Counted from the stretch's first letter, positions 44,547 to 54,212 are shown. The stretch: 64,000 nucleotides of DNA from Planctomycetota bacterium (GCA_009920765.1 RFZJ01000007.1:1-64000); one strand, 5' to 3'. A program made the numbers and translations. Notes: a model not told the origin generated them from the letters alone.

Positions 44547-47111
44547 ATGATGAATACAAATCCTACCCGATTTTATACCGTGGTCCCGAGTCTTCCCCAG
44601 CGTTTAAATGCGCTTCATAAACTTGCTATGAATCTTTGGTGGTGTTGGAACCATCAGGCGGTTGAACTTTTTCGAAGAATTAATCCTGATCAATTTGAAT
44701 TGGTTGATCATAGTCCTGTTCGCCTGTTGAATCAGCTTTCGCAGAAGCAGACAGCAGAATTGCTTTCGGATGAAGGCTTTCTCAATCATATGGATAGGGT
44801 GGAGCAGGATTTTGATCGTTACATGTCTGCTACAACATGGTTTCAAGAACAGTATTCCAAAGATAAAAACCCGTGCAGAATTGCTTATTTTAGTGCTGAA
44901 TTCGGGATTCATGAAAGTATTCCTGTTTATTCAGGTGGACTTGGCGTTCTTGCAGGCGATCATCTTAAAGCTGCGAGCGATATTGGTATTCCGTTGTTTG
45001 GTGTCGGGTTGATGTATCGTGAGGGCTATTTCAGGCAATATTTAAATGCAGATGGCTGGCAGCAGGAGCGTTATCCTGAAAATGACTTCTTTGGCCTGCC
45101 AGCTGTTCAGGTGCTTGATAAGGCTGGACATCCGCTTGTCGTTAAGGTTCATTTCCCTGGTAGAGATGTGCTTGTTAAAGTTTGGCAAATTAATGTTGGC
45201 AGGGTTCCTTTACTATTACTCGATACCAACATTATTGAAAATCAACTTGAAGACAGGGCAATTACTGCAAGGTTGTATGGTGGAGATACCGAAAATCGAA
45301 TTCGCCAAGAAGTGGTTCTTGGAATGGCAGGGGCCAAAGTGTTACATGCATTGGGCATCGATCCAACGGTCTTCCACATGAATGAAGGGCATAGCGCCTT
45401 TTCATGTTTGGAAAGAATTCGCTGCCTGATGGCCGAAAAGAATATTGATTTTCACAAGGCAAGAGAGGCAGTTGCTGCTGGTACAGTGTTTACCACGCAC
45501 ACTCCTGTTCCCGCAGGAAACGACCGTTTTTCGCCTGTTCAAATTGAACATTATTTTAGTGGATTAATGTCTTCTTTTGGTATGAGCAAGGATGATTTTC
45601 TTGGTCTTGGGCGTGAAAACCCTGCGGATCCAAATGAAACTTTTTGCATGACTGTTCTTGCTGTCCGGCTTTCCAATGTAAGCAACGGTGTAAGCAAGTT
45701 GCATGGGGAAGTAAGCAGGAACATGTGGAAAAATATTTGGAATGGATTATTAGACAAAGAAGTTCCGATAACTTCGGTCACTAACGGGGTTCATACCAGT
45801 ACTTGGGTTTCTCCTGATATGGTTCAACTTTATGATCGATATTTGGGCGCTGGTTGGGGGCTAAAGCCCAATGATGAGACTCTTTGGAAACGAATTGATT
45901 CTATTCCGGATGCTGAACTTTGGAGAACTCATGAAAGGCGCAGGGAAAGACTGGTTTCTTTTGCACGTAGAAGACTAAAAATGCAGTTGAAAAATCGTGC
46001 TGCTACTTCCTCCGAAATATCTCGTGCTGATGAAATTCTTGATCCCGAAGCTTTGACCATCGGTTTTGCTAGAAGGTTCGCAACCTACAAGCGAGGTGCG
46101 CTTATCTTCAAGCATCTCGACCGACTTGCAGCACTTGTTAATAATAAGGATCGCCCTGTTCAGATACTCTTTGCTGGTAAAGCTCATCCGCAGGATAATG
46201 GTGGAAAAGAGTTGATTGCTCAGATTCTTCACATGAGCAAGCGTTCCGAATTTAAACATCGCGTCGTTTTCCTCGAAGACTATGAAATGAATGTGGCTCG
46301 TTATCTGGTTCAGGGGGTTGATGTATGGCTAAATAATCCTCGTAGGCCTCTCGAGGCCTCTGGCACCAGTGGCATGAAGGTTGCAGTTAATGGCGGGCTA
46401 AATCTTAGTATTTTAGATGGTTGGTGGTGCGAAGGGTTTAATGGTCAGAATGGTTGGGCCATCGGTGCTGGAGAAGAATATTCTGACCTTGAGTATCAGG
46501 ATGAGGTGGAAAGCCGGGCAATTTATGATCTGCTTGAGCAAGAAATCGTACCCCTCTTTTACAACCGCGGTACCGATGGATTGCCCAGAGGTTGGATCAA
46601 AATGATGAAGAATGCCATCAGTACCCTGGCCCCGGTTTTTAGCACATCTAGAATGGTCGCTGAGTATACCAAAGTTTGTTACTGGCCTAGTTCAGAACGG
46701 TATAACAAGCTTTCGGCGAATAATTTTCAGGGGGCTAATAATCTGGCCCAATGGCGTCATCGTCTTCATGAGCAATGGCGTCACTTGGGTGTTCATGAGA
46801 TTTCAAATCCCCATCATGACCCTCATAAGGTGGGGACCAAGTTTCATGTCAAAGCAAAGGTTCATCTGGGGCAGTTGACTCCTGCGGATGTTGACGTGCA
46901 GATCTACTATGGCCCCATGGATTCCAACTTTGAGATTCAAGAAATCCACCTAGCATCCATGAAACCCGAGAAGCAGGAGCATCATGAATGGATCTTTTCA
47001 GGTGATATTCCCTGTAATTCAAGTGGTCAGCATGGGTATAGGATCAGGGTGTTGCCCAAGCATCCCGACCTTGCAAACCAATTAGAGCCGGGGTTGATAC
47101 TTTGGTGTTGA
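44547..47111 (+). CDS. glgP: Alpha-glucan phosphorylase (GlgP, alpha-glucan family type)
   Basis: PLP-dependent enzyme that releases glucose-1-phosphate from glycogen or maltodextrin. The 854 residues belong to the shorter bacterial/archaeal alpha-glucan phosphorylase branch: LNALHKLAMNLWWCWNHQA at the start, RIAYFSAEFGIHESIPVYSG, VFHMNEGHSAFSCLERIR, ATYKRGALI and the PLP-lysine region EASGTSGMKVAVNGGLNLSI, followed by DGWWCEGFNGQNGWAIG. The C-terminal about 110 residues (FHVKAKVHLGQLTPADVDV) form the beta-rich extension of this branch. Two ATGs are adjacent (44547 and 44550). It ends 1 bp from the convergent ABC-2 permease gene. Confidence 0.94.
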   Translation: MMNTNPTRFYTVVPSLPQRLNALHKLAMNLWWCWNHQAVELFRRINPDQFELVDHSPVRLLNQLSQKQTAELLSDEGFLNHMDRVEQDFDRYMSATTWFQEQYSKDKNPCRIAYFSAEFGIHESIPVYSGGLGVLAGDHLKAASDIGIPLFGVGLMYREGYFRQYLNADGWQQERYPENDFFGLPAVQVLDKAGHPLVVKVHFPGRDVLVKVWQINVGRVPLLLLDTNIIENQLEDRAITARLYGGDTENRIRQEVVLGMAGAKVLHALGIDPTVFHMNEGHSAFSCLERIRCLMAEKNIDFHKAREAVAAGTVFTTHTPVPAGNDRFSPVQIEHYFSGLMSSFGMSKDDFLGLGRENPADPNETFCMTVLAVRLSNVSNGVSKLHGEVSRNMWKNIWNGLLDKEVPITSVTNGVHTSTWVSPDMVQLYDRYLGAGWGLKPNDETLWKRIDSIPDAELWRTHERRRERLVSFARRRLKMQLKNRAATSSEISRADEILDPEALTIGFARRFATYKRGALIFKHLDRLAALVNNKDRPVQILFAGKAHPQDNGGKELIAQILHMSKRSEFKHRVVFLEDYEMNVARYLVQGVDVWLNNPRRPLEASGTSGMKVAVNGGLNLSILDGWWCEGFNGQNGWAIGAGEEYSDLEYQDEVESRAIYDLLEQEIVPLFYNRGTDGLPRGWIKMMKNAISTLAPVFSTSRMVAEYTKVCYWPSSERYNKLSANNFQGANNLAQWRHRLHEQWRHLGVHEISNPHHDPHKVGTKFHVKAKVHLGQLTPADVDVQIYYGPMDSNFEIQEIHLASMKPEKQEHHEWIFSGDIPCNSSGQHGYRIRVLPKHPDLANQLEPGLILWC

Positions 47112-47112
47112 T

Positions 47113-47883
47113 TTAAATATCGCGTCTTGCAAACCAAAGCATACCAAAACTTGATATGCCAAGCGATATTCCTAGAGTCCAAATGAGCAATCTGCCCAAT
47201 GCCTGCAAATCATATTCTCCTTTAACCATGTGGGGTAGTGCCTGCATGGTTACTTCAGGAGATAAATGAACACTTGGAAAATAACTTAATCCAAGAGTTA
47301 CACCGTATAAAAGAACCCATACGGTTATGATTCCTAAAACTGTACTGTTTAATATTGCGCTCACGGTAACGCAGCATGTCACGACCGTAAACAAAAGCCC
47401 GCAAATTGCAAATAGAGCAATAAGGCATCCTTTAAAGGATAGGTCTTCATGTAAGAAAAACATGCACCCAAGGATAGTGATCGAACCCAAAAGTAAGAAA
47501 GTCCCGATTACAGTTACAAGCCGTGCGTGCCACTTTCCAAGAAAATATTGATATCTACTAATGCCTCTGCTAAGAACAGAATCAGCTAGAGTTCCTCGTT
47601 CGGAAGAAATACACCCGGTAGTGAGAACAACTACTAGTGTCATGCTAGCCAAGATTGTCCAGCGCAAAGACTGCAGGAAAAAAAGGGAGCCATGCTGAAT
47701 GATGCCGGTTTCTTTGTAAACTCCGAAACGATAAGTGAAGAAACCTGCAAGCACTAAAATAGAAGCTAGAAGCCATAGCCTATAAACCCAGGTGTGGACA
47801 GTTTGTTGCATATCGGTTTGAAAAACAGCCCAGTAGGGCAGCCATTTTCTATATTGTTCGGGTTTTACTGAATCAGTGCTCAT
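47113..47883 (-). CDS. ABC-2 type transporter permease
   Basis: Integral membrane protein of 256 residues with about six hydrophobic segments: WLLASILVLAGFFTYRFGVY (about 33-53), TILASMTLVVVLTTGCIS, VIGTFLLLGSITILGCMFFL, ALFAICGLLFTVVTCCVTV, LGIITVWVLLYGVTLGLSY and a final one around 225-250. The motif TLADSVLSRGISRYQYFLGK is the usual first cytoplasmic loop of ABC-2 permeases. It lies 38 bp downstream of the ATPase gene and forms an exporter with it. The substrate is unknown. Confidence 0.85.
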   Translation of the reverse strand: MSTDSVKPEQYRKWLPYWAVFQTDMQQTVHTWVYRLWLLASILVLAGFFTYRFGVYKETGIIQHGSLFFLQSLRWTILASMTLVVVLTTGCISSERGTLADSVLSRGISRYQYFLGKWHARLVTVIGTFLLLGSITILGCMFFLHEDLSFKGCLIALFAICGLLFTVVTCCVTVSAILNSTVLGIITVWVLLYGVTLGLSYFPSVHLSPEVTMQALPHMVKGEYDLQALGRLLIWTLGISLGISSFGMLWFARRDI

Positions 47884-47921
47884 GGGTCATGTTCTCTTTT
47901 AAACTTCCATTAAAAATGGAA

Positions 47922-48926
47922 TCAGGCAGCTTCCTGCTTGTATATTCTTGCAAAGCCGCGGGATTCTTCCTGTTCCACAAGGTCTAGGAATGCTTCCTCA
48001 GTTTGCTGGCCTATACTTTTGATGCTGAGTAAATTTATTTTGCTATCGGTTAAAGTCATAAAAAGATTCGCTAAAGCAGTGGATGCAACCACGTCATCAT
48101 TAAGGTATATCTCTAATTTTTTTTGCTTTAGTGTAACGGTTTTAAACTCACTGAGAGTTTTGATCGTTTGCACTGCTTTGGTGATCGACTTTTGATCTCC
48201 TTCGAGATCTAGCTCGTAATGGTTTTTGCGCATCCTACCCTTGAGATCTTGCAGGGAGCCGTAGAAAATAAGCTGACCATGGCTTAATACTGCAGCATGG
48301 TCACAGACTTCATCTATGTCGCTGAGGTTGTGCGATGAGACAATCAAAGTTTTTTCTCTGCTGAGTGATTTGATCAATTCCAGCATACTTCTACGAGCTT
48401 CTGGGTCTAATCCATGGGTTGGCTCATCCCAAATCAACAGGTCTGGTTCATTAATTAAACTTGCAGCTACAGCAAGTCTGGCAGTCATGCCATTTGAGAA
48501 ACCGGAAATTGGATTACCAGATGCCCCCAGTAAATCCACAGCTCGAATTAATGATGCGAGCCTGGGTTTACGAACATCCTCGGGCAAACCAAATAATCTT
48601 GCCATGTAATCAAGATAGGTAATGGGAGTCATGCCCTTTGGAAACTGAGGATTGGTGGGGATGTAACCAATTTTTCTGCGTAGTTGAGCAGAGTTTGGTG
48701 TCATGTTCTTGTCAAAAACATTAACCCAACCAGCAGTTGGCCTGTGCAAGCCAATGATTAGCCTTAGCAAGGTAGTTTTACCTGCGCCGTTGGAACCAAG
48801 CAAACCAAGTACGGTGCCCCGCTCGATGCGAAGGCTCACATCGTTTAATGCAATCTGTTTGTTTTGGTAGATCTTGGTCAACTTGTAGGTTTCTACGACC
48901 AGATCTGTGGACTGGTCTGCCGCCAC
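47922..48926 (-). CDS. ABC transporter ATP-binding protein (ABC-2 exporter)
   Basis: The 334 residues form one ABC domain plus a C-terminal domain. Seen are Walker A GLLGSNGAGKTTLLRLI, IGYIPTNPQFPKGMTPITYL, the signature ISGFSNGMTARLAVAASL (atypical SNGM in place of SGGQ), Walker B LLIWDEPTHGLDPEARR and VSSHNLSDIDEVCD. The last about 110 residues are the variable region found in DrrA/CcmA-like exporters. The start is a GTG at 48926 preceded by a very strong Shine-Dalgarno (GAGGAGGGAG). It is the first gene of a two-gene exporter operon and is divergent from parA. Confidence 0.92.
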   Translation of the reverse strand: MAADQSTDLVVETYKLTKIYQNKQIALNDVSLRIERGTVLGLLGSNGAGKTTLLRLIIGLHRPTAGWVNVFDKNMTPNSAQLRRKIGYIPTNPQFPKGMTPITYLDYMARLFGLPEDVRKPRLASLIRAVDLLGASGNPISGFSNGMTARLAVAASLINEPDLLIWDEPTHGLDPEARRSMLELIKSLSREKTLIVSSHNLSDIDEVCDHAAVLSHGQLIFYGSLQDLKGRMRKNHYELDLEGDQKSITKAVQTIKTLSEFKTVTLKQKKLEIYLNDDVVASTALANLFMTLTDSKINLLSIKSIGQQTEEAFLDLVEQEESRGFARIYKQEAA

Positions 48927-49200
48927 GAGGCTCCCTCCTCAGGAACTTAAAACCGACCCCAAAGTGGGCGGAGTATAAGTAACCGTTTAAAATGTTCATA
49001 GTCCAATACCAATAATGTTATCGGCATATTTGCTCTTTATAACGCTTTAATCAAACGTGCCAGTTTGTCTAGTTTGTTAAAATGTGCGGGTTGTAGTGGT
49101 TTTGACAAGCTTATTTGCCCTCCTTGGGGTTTTCAAAAATGAAAGGAGTGGTTATAGGCGCCCTCTTAACGGGAATGTTTTTTTTAAGCGGAGTCAAAAA

Positions 49201-50067
49201 ATGCGCAAAATAGCGATACTAAACCAAAAGGGTGGAGTGGGGAAAACCACCACCGCTGTAAATTTAGCTGCAGCTTTGGCGGGAATGGGCAAAAAAGTTT
49301 GCTTGATTGATCTTGATCCCCAAGCTCATGCGAGTGCTCATCTAGGGGTTTCCTTGGGTATTACCTCCATTTATGATGTTTTGGTTCAATCCAAGCCCAT
49401 TGAACAGGCACGTCTTCAAATTGATAATAATCTTTATCTCGTTCCCTCTGATATTAACCTTGCCGCTGCGGAAGTTGAACTGGCTGGTGTTGTTGGCAGG
49501 GAACTTCTTTTGCGGGATGCACTTGATAATGATAGCGAAGACTTTGATTATATTGTGATAGATTGTGCTCCTTCATTGGGTGTTTTAAGCCTTAACGCCC
49601 TTGCTTGCGTTCATGAAATATTGATTCCGTTGCAACCGCATTACTTCGCCCTGCATGGTTTGGGGAAATTGTTTGAAACTACAGGGCTGGTTGCGCGAAG
49701 ATTGAATTCAGCAGTAAAAATTTTAGGTGTGATTGTTACCTTGTTTGAAGCAAATACAAAGTTGGGCCATGAGGTCGTAACAGATTTGCAGGAGTTTCTT
49801 GAAAAGAGTCAGGGGCAAAATGTTCCCTGGGCTAATGCCAAGATTTTTCAAACCAAGATCAGGCGTAATATCAAACTTGCTGAGTGCCCAAGTTATGGTA
49901 AATCGATTTTTTCATATGCGCCATCCTGTAATGGTGCCGAGGATTATATCAAGTTGGCACAAGAAATAGAAATAAAGCAGGTTTCGCTTTATTCTGCAAC
50001 GGGCCATTTAGACGAAAGAACGGGCGAAATTTTGTTGGGTCTTGAGGCAGAAAAATCCTTGGTATGA
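49201..50067 (+). CDS. parA: ParA/Soj-family ATPase
   Basis: Deviant-Walker ATPase of 288 residues, used in chromosome segregation or protein positioning. It begins with the Walker A variant ILNQKGGVGKTTTAVNLAAA, followed by CLIDLDPQAHASAHLG and YIVIDCAPSLGVLSLNAL. The C-terminal TKIRRNIKLAECPSYGKSIF is typical of Soj/ParA. The ATG at 49201 has GGAG 7 nt upstream; the open frame before it (39 codons) has no conserved content. No parB lies downstream, so it may be an orphan or the parB is elsewhere. It heads a long plus-strand run that continues with ybeY. Confidence 0.9.
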   Translation: MRKIAILNQKGGVGKTTTAVNLAAALAGMGKKVCLIDLDPQAHASAHLGVSLGITSIYDVLVQSKPIEQARLQIDNNLYLVPSDINLAAAEVELAGVVGRELLLRDALDNDSEDFDYIVIDCAPSLGVLSLNALACVHEILIPLQPHYFALHGLGKLFETTGLVARRLNSAVKILGVIVTLFEANTKLGHEVVTDLQEFLEKSQGQNVPWANAKIFQTKIRRNIKLAECPSYGKSIFSYAPSCNGAEDYIKLAQEIEIKQVSLYSATGHLDERTGEILLGLEAEKSLV

Positions 50068-50106
50068 TATTAAAGAACTGATAAATCACATTTTCTTGGG
50101 GAAAGT

Positions 50107-50550
50107 ATGCTGGAGATAGTTGTCACAAGGCAGGTAAAAATATCTGGTTTTACTAACAAGAAAATTATTGAGTTGGCCAAAGTTATTCTTTTAAAAGAAG
50201 GAATTAAAAAAGCCCTGATCAGCGTTGCATTACTTGATGACAAGGATATTCATGCTGCAAATAAAAAGTTTTTGGATCACGATGAACCCACAGATGTGAT
50301 TACTTTTCCTCTTGATCAAGCCAAGAACAAATTGACGGGGGAGATTCTTATCGGGGTGGGGGTTGCTCGCAGGCATGCAAAAAATGCCAGGCTTCTTCTT
50401 GAGCATGAACTTACGCTTTATTTGATTCATGGATTGCTTCACTTGTGCGGGTTCGATGATTTGAATCCTGTGGCAAGGAAAAAAATGCGTAAGCGTGAGA
50501 GGTTCCATCTTTCTAGATTGGGTCTGCCTGATATTGCCCCTTTACAATAA
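50107..50550 (+). CDS. ybeY: Endoribonuclease YbeY (rRNA maturation), with a changed third metal ligand
   Basis: Small metalloprotein of 147 residues for 16S rRNA 3' end maturation and ribosome quality control. It has the N-terminal FLDHDEPTDVITFPLD and the metal-site sequence HGLLHLCGFDD near residues 108-118. The usual ligand pattern is His-x3-His-x5-His; here His108 and His112 are kept and the third position is Asp118. Asp may still bind metal, and I recall similar endings in some other phyla, so loss of activity should not be assumed. It lies 39 bp after parA and 14 bp before recO. Confidence 0.9.
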   Translation: MLEIVVTRQVKISGFTNKKIIELAKVILLKEGIKKALISVALLDDKDIHAANKKFLDHDEPTDVITFPLDQAKNKLTGEILIGVGVARRHAKNARLLLEHELTLYLIHGLLHLCGFDDLNPVARKKMRKRERFHLSRLGLPDIAPLQ

Positions 50551-50564
50551 CCTTTGAGGTTTTT

Positions 50565-51350
50565 TTGTCTCTCGAAAAGACAGAATCTTTGGTTTTACGG
50601 ACAGTCGATTGGAGTGAAACCAGTCGTATTTCAACATTGTGGACAAAAAAGTTTGGAAAAGTAAGGGCTTTGGCTAAAGGTGGTAGAAGGCTGAAGTCTT
50701 CATTTGAGAACGCACTTGACTTGCTTACCCATTGCAGTATTGTTCTTCTCCGTAAAACTTCTGGTTCATTAGATCTGCTAACTGAGGCGCAAGTTTTGCA
50801 TGGGTTTTCAGGATTGAGAAAAGATCTGAATGCGTTGCATGCTTCTTATTATCTTGCAGAGTTGTTATCTGAATGGACAGAGGATTATGATCCTAACCCG
50901 GTAATTTTTGAGCAGGCCCTACTTGCATTGACTACTTGGAGTGAATTGGGTGACGGCAAAGATTATGGAGGCCGGGATGAGAGGCAAGGAAAGATAGCTG
51001 CGGTACTTTTTCGCTTCGAGTTTATTTTGCTTTTAGAATTGGGCTTCCGTCCTGAGTTAAAAATGTGTACGGGCTGTTCTGGAGTGATTGATGAATTTCA
51101 AAAGGTTTTTAGTCCTGCTGGAGGCGGCGTAAAATGTCGGGATTGTTCCCTTGCAGACAGGACTTGCTTCAAAATCTCAAGCGAAAGCTTGCAGGTTCTT
51201 ATTTCTTTGGAAGGTATTTCGATGGAAAAACTGCAAATCATTCCAGTGCAGATCAGAAAAGAACTCAGGAAAATTTTCGGCCGCTACATCACTTATTTAA
51301 TGGGCAGAAGACCGAAACTGCTAACCTATCTGGAGGCAGGATGTATTTAA
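50565..51350 (+). CDS. recO: DNA repair protein RecO
   Basis: Recombination mediator that loads RecA with RecR, 261 residues. The N-terminal OB-fold part shows ESLVLRTVDWSETSRISTLW and GKVRALAKGGRRLKS; the helical part holds SYYLAELLSEWTEDYDPNP. A zinc-type cysteine cluster is present (CTGC near residue 168 and CRDC about 25 residues later). The start is a TTG at 50565 with TGAGG 5 nt upstream; no ATG lies near the conserved start. Its end overlaps the BamD-like gene by 10 bp. Confidence 0.9.
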   Translation: MSLEKTESLVLRTVDWSETSRISTLWTKKFGKVRALAKGGRRLKSSFENALDLLTHCSIVLLRKTSGSLDLLTEAQVLHGFSGLRKDLNALHASYYLAELLSEWTEDYDPNPVIFEQALLALTTWSELGDGKDYGGRDERQGKIAAVLFRFEFILLLELGFRPELKMCTGCSGVIDEFQKVFSPAGGGVKCRDCSLADRTCFKISSESLQVLISLEGISMEKLQIIPVQIRKELRKIFGRYITYLMGRRPKLLTYLEAGCI

Positions 51351-52663
51351 ATTTAATTGGAAAAATTGAATCTTCCAAGAGCATGTTGACATCTAAATTA
51401 GCTGGATTACTCTTTCCGGGCTTCTTCCTGCTTGCATCTACCGGCTGTGTAACAGATGGGATTCCATTGATTGGATTACCCGGAGCACCTCCTCCTCCAA
51501 AAGAAAGTTTTGTACTTGGGGTAGATGGTGGGGTTTTAGATAAACCTGTTGATCCGTCTAGTCCTGAAGGAAAGCTTGCTGGAGCGAAGGAACTTTTCAG
51601 AAACAAAGAATACAGCAAGGCGGAAAAAATATTCCACAGGCTTTCAGATGATAAAAAAAATCCGCTCACTGCTGAAGAAGGTACTTATTACGAGGCGGAG
51701 TGTTTGCGACTTCAGGGTTATTATCCCAAGGCTGCTGATACCTATGTTAAATTGCTAAAGAACTTTGAAAGAACAGCTTTTAGGGAACAAGCTGTTCAGC
51801 ATATGTATGATATTGCAAATTATTGGCTTGATGATACCCGCGAACAAATGCGTGAAACCAAGGAGTATCGCGAAGGCAAGCGTTGGTTTGTTTCTCCAAG
51901 GTTTATCAGTTTTGATAAGACCAAACCTTTGATTGATCGCGAAGGGCGTGCAATCGAAAAATTAGAGCAAGTTCGGTGGAATGATATTTCCGGCCCTCTT
52001 GCAGATAAAGCTCTTTTCCTTGCTGGTAGCGTTAAATTCTTTAATGAAGATTATCGTGAGGCTGATCATTATTTTACCCAGCTAGTTGAACGGCATTCGA
52101 ATAGTGAGCTCGCACCCCAAGCGGTTGAACTTGCCATTATTTCTAAACATATGAGCACAGGTGGTTCAGATTACGATGGCCGCAAGGTGGCTGAAGCACG
52201 ACAAATGGTGCATTCGGCTTTGCAGAATTTTCCTGTGTTGGCAGAGAAGAAAAAGGATTTTCTTTCGCGGCAGCTAGTGGGTATTACTTTTCAGCAAGCT
52301 GAAAAAGATTTCAAGATGGCAGAGTTTTACAAGCGTACGGGGCATCCTGGATCTGCGTATTTTTATTACGAGTTGGTGCGTCGTAGATATCCAAATACCA
52401 AGTTTGCAGAAGAATCTGAAAAACGAATGGCAGAGCTAAAAACCAAGGCAGAGAAAGAGCATGGTTATCTTCCTGGTGGGCCAGATACGCCAATAGAGCA
52501 GCCATCTTTGGTTCCTGAAGTTGCACCCGCACCAAAACCACTTGATAAATCCCTTGAGGATGGTCCAGTTCCTGTTCAAACTCAGCAGGGGCTTCCTCCT
52601 CATCCGGATGCCAAGCCTGTGAAGGATACAAAGTCGGTTCCTATGCCTAAACCTCTGAATTAA
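51341..52663 (+). CDS. BamD-like outer-membrane assembly lipoprotein with TPR repeats
   Basis: Lipoprotein of 440 residues; the signal ends at LASTGC around residue 37. The mature part contains TPR-type repeats (AKELFRNKEYSKAEKIFHRL, ECLRLQGYYPKAADTYVKLL). Near residues 330-380 is a stretch (AEKDFKMAEFYKRTGHPGSA and YYELVRRRYPNTKFAEES) that strongly resembles the C-terminal TPRs of BamD. It is longer than E. coli BamD (245) through a middle segment and a proline-rich tail. The ATG at 51341 has GGAGG 5 nt upstream and overlaps the recO stop; the frame extends 69 codons further upstream within recO. The role in BAM is inferred; a lptE-like gene follows, which supports outer-membrane biogenesis. 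Confidence 0.78.
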   Translation: MYLNLIGKIESSKSMLTSKLAGLLFPGFFLLASTGCVTDGIPLIGLPGAPPPPKESFVLGVDGGVLDKPVDPSSPEGKLAGAKELFRNKEYSKAEKIFHRLSDDKKNPLTAEEGTYYEAECLRLQGYYPKAADTYVKLLKNFERTAFREQAVQHMYDIANYWLDDTREQMRETKEYREGKRWFVSPRFISFDKTKPLIDREGRAIEKLEQVRWNDISGPLADKALFLAGSVKFFNEDYREADHYFTQLVERHSNSELAPQAVELAIISKHMSTGGSDYDGRKVAEARQMVHSALQNFPVLAEKKKDFLSRQLVGITFQQAEKDFKMAEFYKRTGHPGSAYFYYELVRRRYPNTKFAEESEKRMAELKTKAEKEHGYLPGGPDTPIEQPSLVPEVAPAPKPLDKSLEDGPVPVQTQQGLPPHPDAKPVKDTKSVPMPKPLN

Positions 52664-52674
52664 TGGTGGTATCA

Positions 52675-53316
52675 ATGAAAAAGCCAAATTCAGCATTTGA
52701 ATCAAAATCTTTGCTTATGGTGTTGTTTGCCAGCTTGATTGGATTTGTTTGTCCTGCATGCATGCAGGATGGACATTTAAAAATCTTCAGGTACACCACT
52801 AAAACTAATTTCGATTCTAACATTCGCACGGTTAGGGTTCCTTTGTTCAAGAATACTACTTTTACACCAGGTGGTGGTGCAGGGCAGAGCCTTGAAAATG
52901 AGCTTACCCTCGCGGTAATTCGAGAAATTGAATCTAAGACTCCATATAAGGTGGTTAACGGCAATGCCCCAGCGGATACGGAATTGACCGGAAGTATCGT
53001 TAATTTTTCCAAGAATATTATTAATCGCAATCAGCTTAATGAAATTCGAGAAGCCGAAACCAACCTTGCGGTTCAAATTATTTGGAAAGACCTTCGTACT
53101 GGCGAAATTCTGTCCCGACCCAAGGCGGATCTAAATAAGGGAACCCCAGTTGCATTAGGTGGTGATCCCCATGTTCAGCCTGATACAACTCCCGTGCTGG
53201 TAACTTCCCTGACAAGTTTTATTCCTGAACTGGGACAATCGATTACCTCTGCAAGAAAAACAAATGTTGATTTACTCGCAACTCAAATTGTCGCTATGAT
53301 GGAGACTCCTTGGTAA
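52675..53316 (+). CDS. LptE/RlpB-like lipopolysaccharide assembly protein
   Basis: The 213 residues fit the LptE family pattern: an N-terminal signal region (SLLMVLFASLIGFVCPAC), then IRTVRVPLFKNTTF, LENELTLAVIREIESKTPYK, ADTELTGSIVNFSKN and EAETNLAVQIIWKDLRTGEI, all as in LptE, which plugs the LptD barrel. The lipobox (CPAC) is degenerate, so lipidation is uncertain. The start is the ATG at 52675, preceded by GGTGG; an ATG at 52663 overlapping the upstream stop is also possible. It follows the BamD-like gene closely. Confidence 0.78.
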   Translation: MKKPNSAFESKSLLMVLFASLIGFVCPACMQDGHLKIFRYTTKTNFDSNIRTVRVPLFKNTTFTPGGGAGQSLENELTLAVIREIESKTPYKVVNGNAPADTELTGSIVNFSKNIINRNQLNEIREAETNLAVQIIWKDLRTGEILSRPKADLNKGTPVALGGDPHVQPDTTPVLVTSLTSFIPELGQSITSARKTNVDLLATQIVAMMETPW

Positions 53317-53328
53317 TGGAGTCTTCGA

Positions 53329-54186
53329 ATGTTTTGGAAAGTTAAAGGCAAATTATTTGATCTCTCAGGCCGCCCGTTAGTCATGGGCATCCTTAATGTT
53401 ACCCCAGATAGCTTTTCCGATGGGGGGACGCATTTTACCATTGATTCTGCTGTTGATCATGCTTTGCGGATGGAAGATCAGGGGGCAGACATAATTGATA
53501 TAGGTGGGGAATCTACCAGGCCGGGGGCAATTCCTGTTTCTCTTGAAGATGAAAAGGCCAGAGTTCTTCCTGTCGTTGAAAAGTTGGCAAGTAGGCTCAA
53601 TGCTTGTATTTCAATTGATACGACTAAATGTTGTTTGGCCGAGGCCGCAATAGATCTTGGTGCGCATATCATCAATGATATTAGTGCCCTTACTTTTGAT
53701 CCTGGAATGTTGGAATTGGCAGGAAAGAAAAACTGTGGTTGGATTATAATGCATATCAAGGGAACTCCTGCAAACATGCAGCAAAATCCCTGTTATGATG
53801 ACGTTGTTTCGGAGGTTTCGAGTTTTTTAAGCCAGCGGTTTCAAATAATGGTTGACGCTGGAGTTGACCCCTTGGCGGTTAGCCTTGATCCTGGCATAGG
53901 CTTTGGAAAAACTTTTGATCATAATCTTGAATTAATTACTGGGTATAACTCACTAAAAAAAATAGGGTTACCTGTTTGTCTTGGAGTTTCTCGGAAAAAG
54001 TTTCTTCAGACTTTATTAGGAAGAAAAATGGAAGAAAGGCTAGCGGGTACACTAGCGGTTTTGGCTTATTCATTACTGCATGATTCTGCCCAGATTTTCA
54101 GGGTGCATGATGTTATTCAAGCGAGAGATCTCGTGACAACAATCAAAGCTTTGGAATCTTTTACAATGAAGCAAAACTTATTTTAA
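53329..54186 (+). CDS. folP: Dihydropteroate synthase
   Basis: Folate-pathway enzyme that joins p-aminobenzoate to the pterin pyrophosphate; target of sulfonamides. The 285 residues have the classical motifs: VMGILNVTPDSFSDGGTHF near residue 18, GADIIDIGGESTRPGA, ISIDTTKCCLAEAAIDLGAH, IINDISALTFDPGML, IIMHIKGTPANMQ, LDPGIGFGKTFDHNLEL and LGVSRKKFLQTLLG. GGAG lies 8 nt before the ATG. It is placed between lptE-like and cdaA with short gaps. Confidence 0.96.
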   Translation: MFWKVKGKLFDLSGRPLVMGILNVTPDSFSDGGTHFTIDSAVDHALRMEDQGADIIDIGGESTRPGAIPVSLEDEKARVLPVVEKLASRLNACISIDTTKCCLAEAAIDLGAHIINDISALTFDPGMLELAGKKNCGWIIMHIKGTPANMQQNPCYDDVVSEVSSFLSQRFQIMVDAGVDPLAVSLDPGIGFGKTFDHNLELITGYNSLKKIGLPVCLGVSRKKFLQTLLGRKMEERLAGTLAVLAYSLLHDSAQIFRVHDVIQARDLVTTIKALESFTMKQNLF

Positions 54187-54212
54187 TTTTTTAGCCATGG
54201 AGAATCTTTACT

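Noticed and set aside
49084..49200. Upstream extension of the ParA reading frame.
   Set aside because: No conserved residues before the Walker A region beginning at 49201, and the ATG at 49201 has a good Shine-Dalgarno.
51134..51340. Upstream extension of the BamD-like reading frame inside recO.
   Set aside because: It would place 69 residues before the lipoprotein signal; GGAGG precedes the ATG at 51341.
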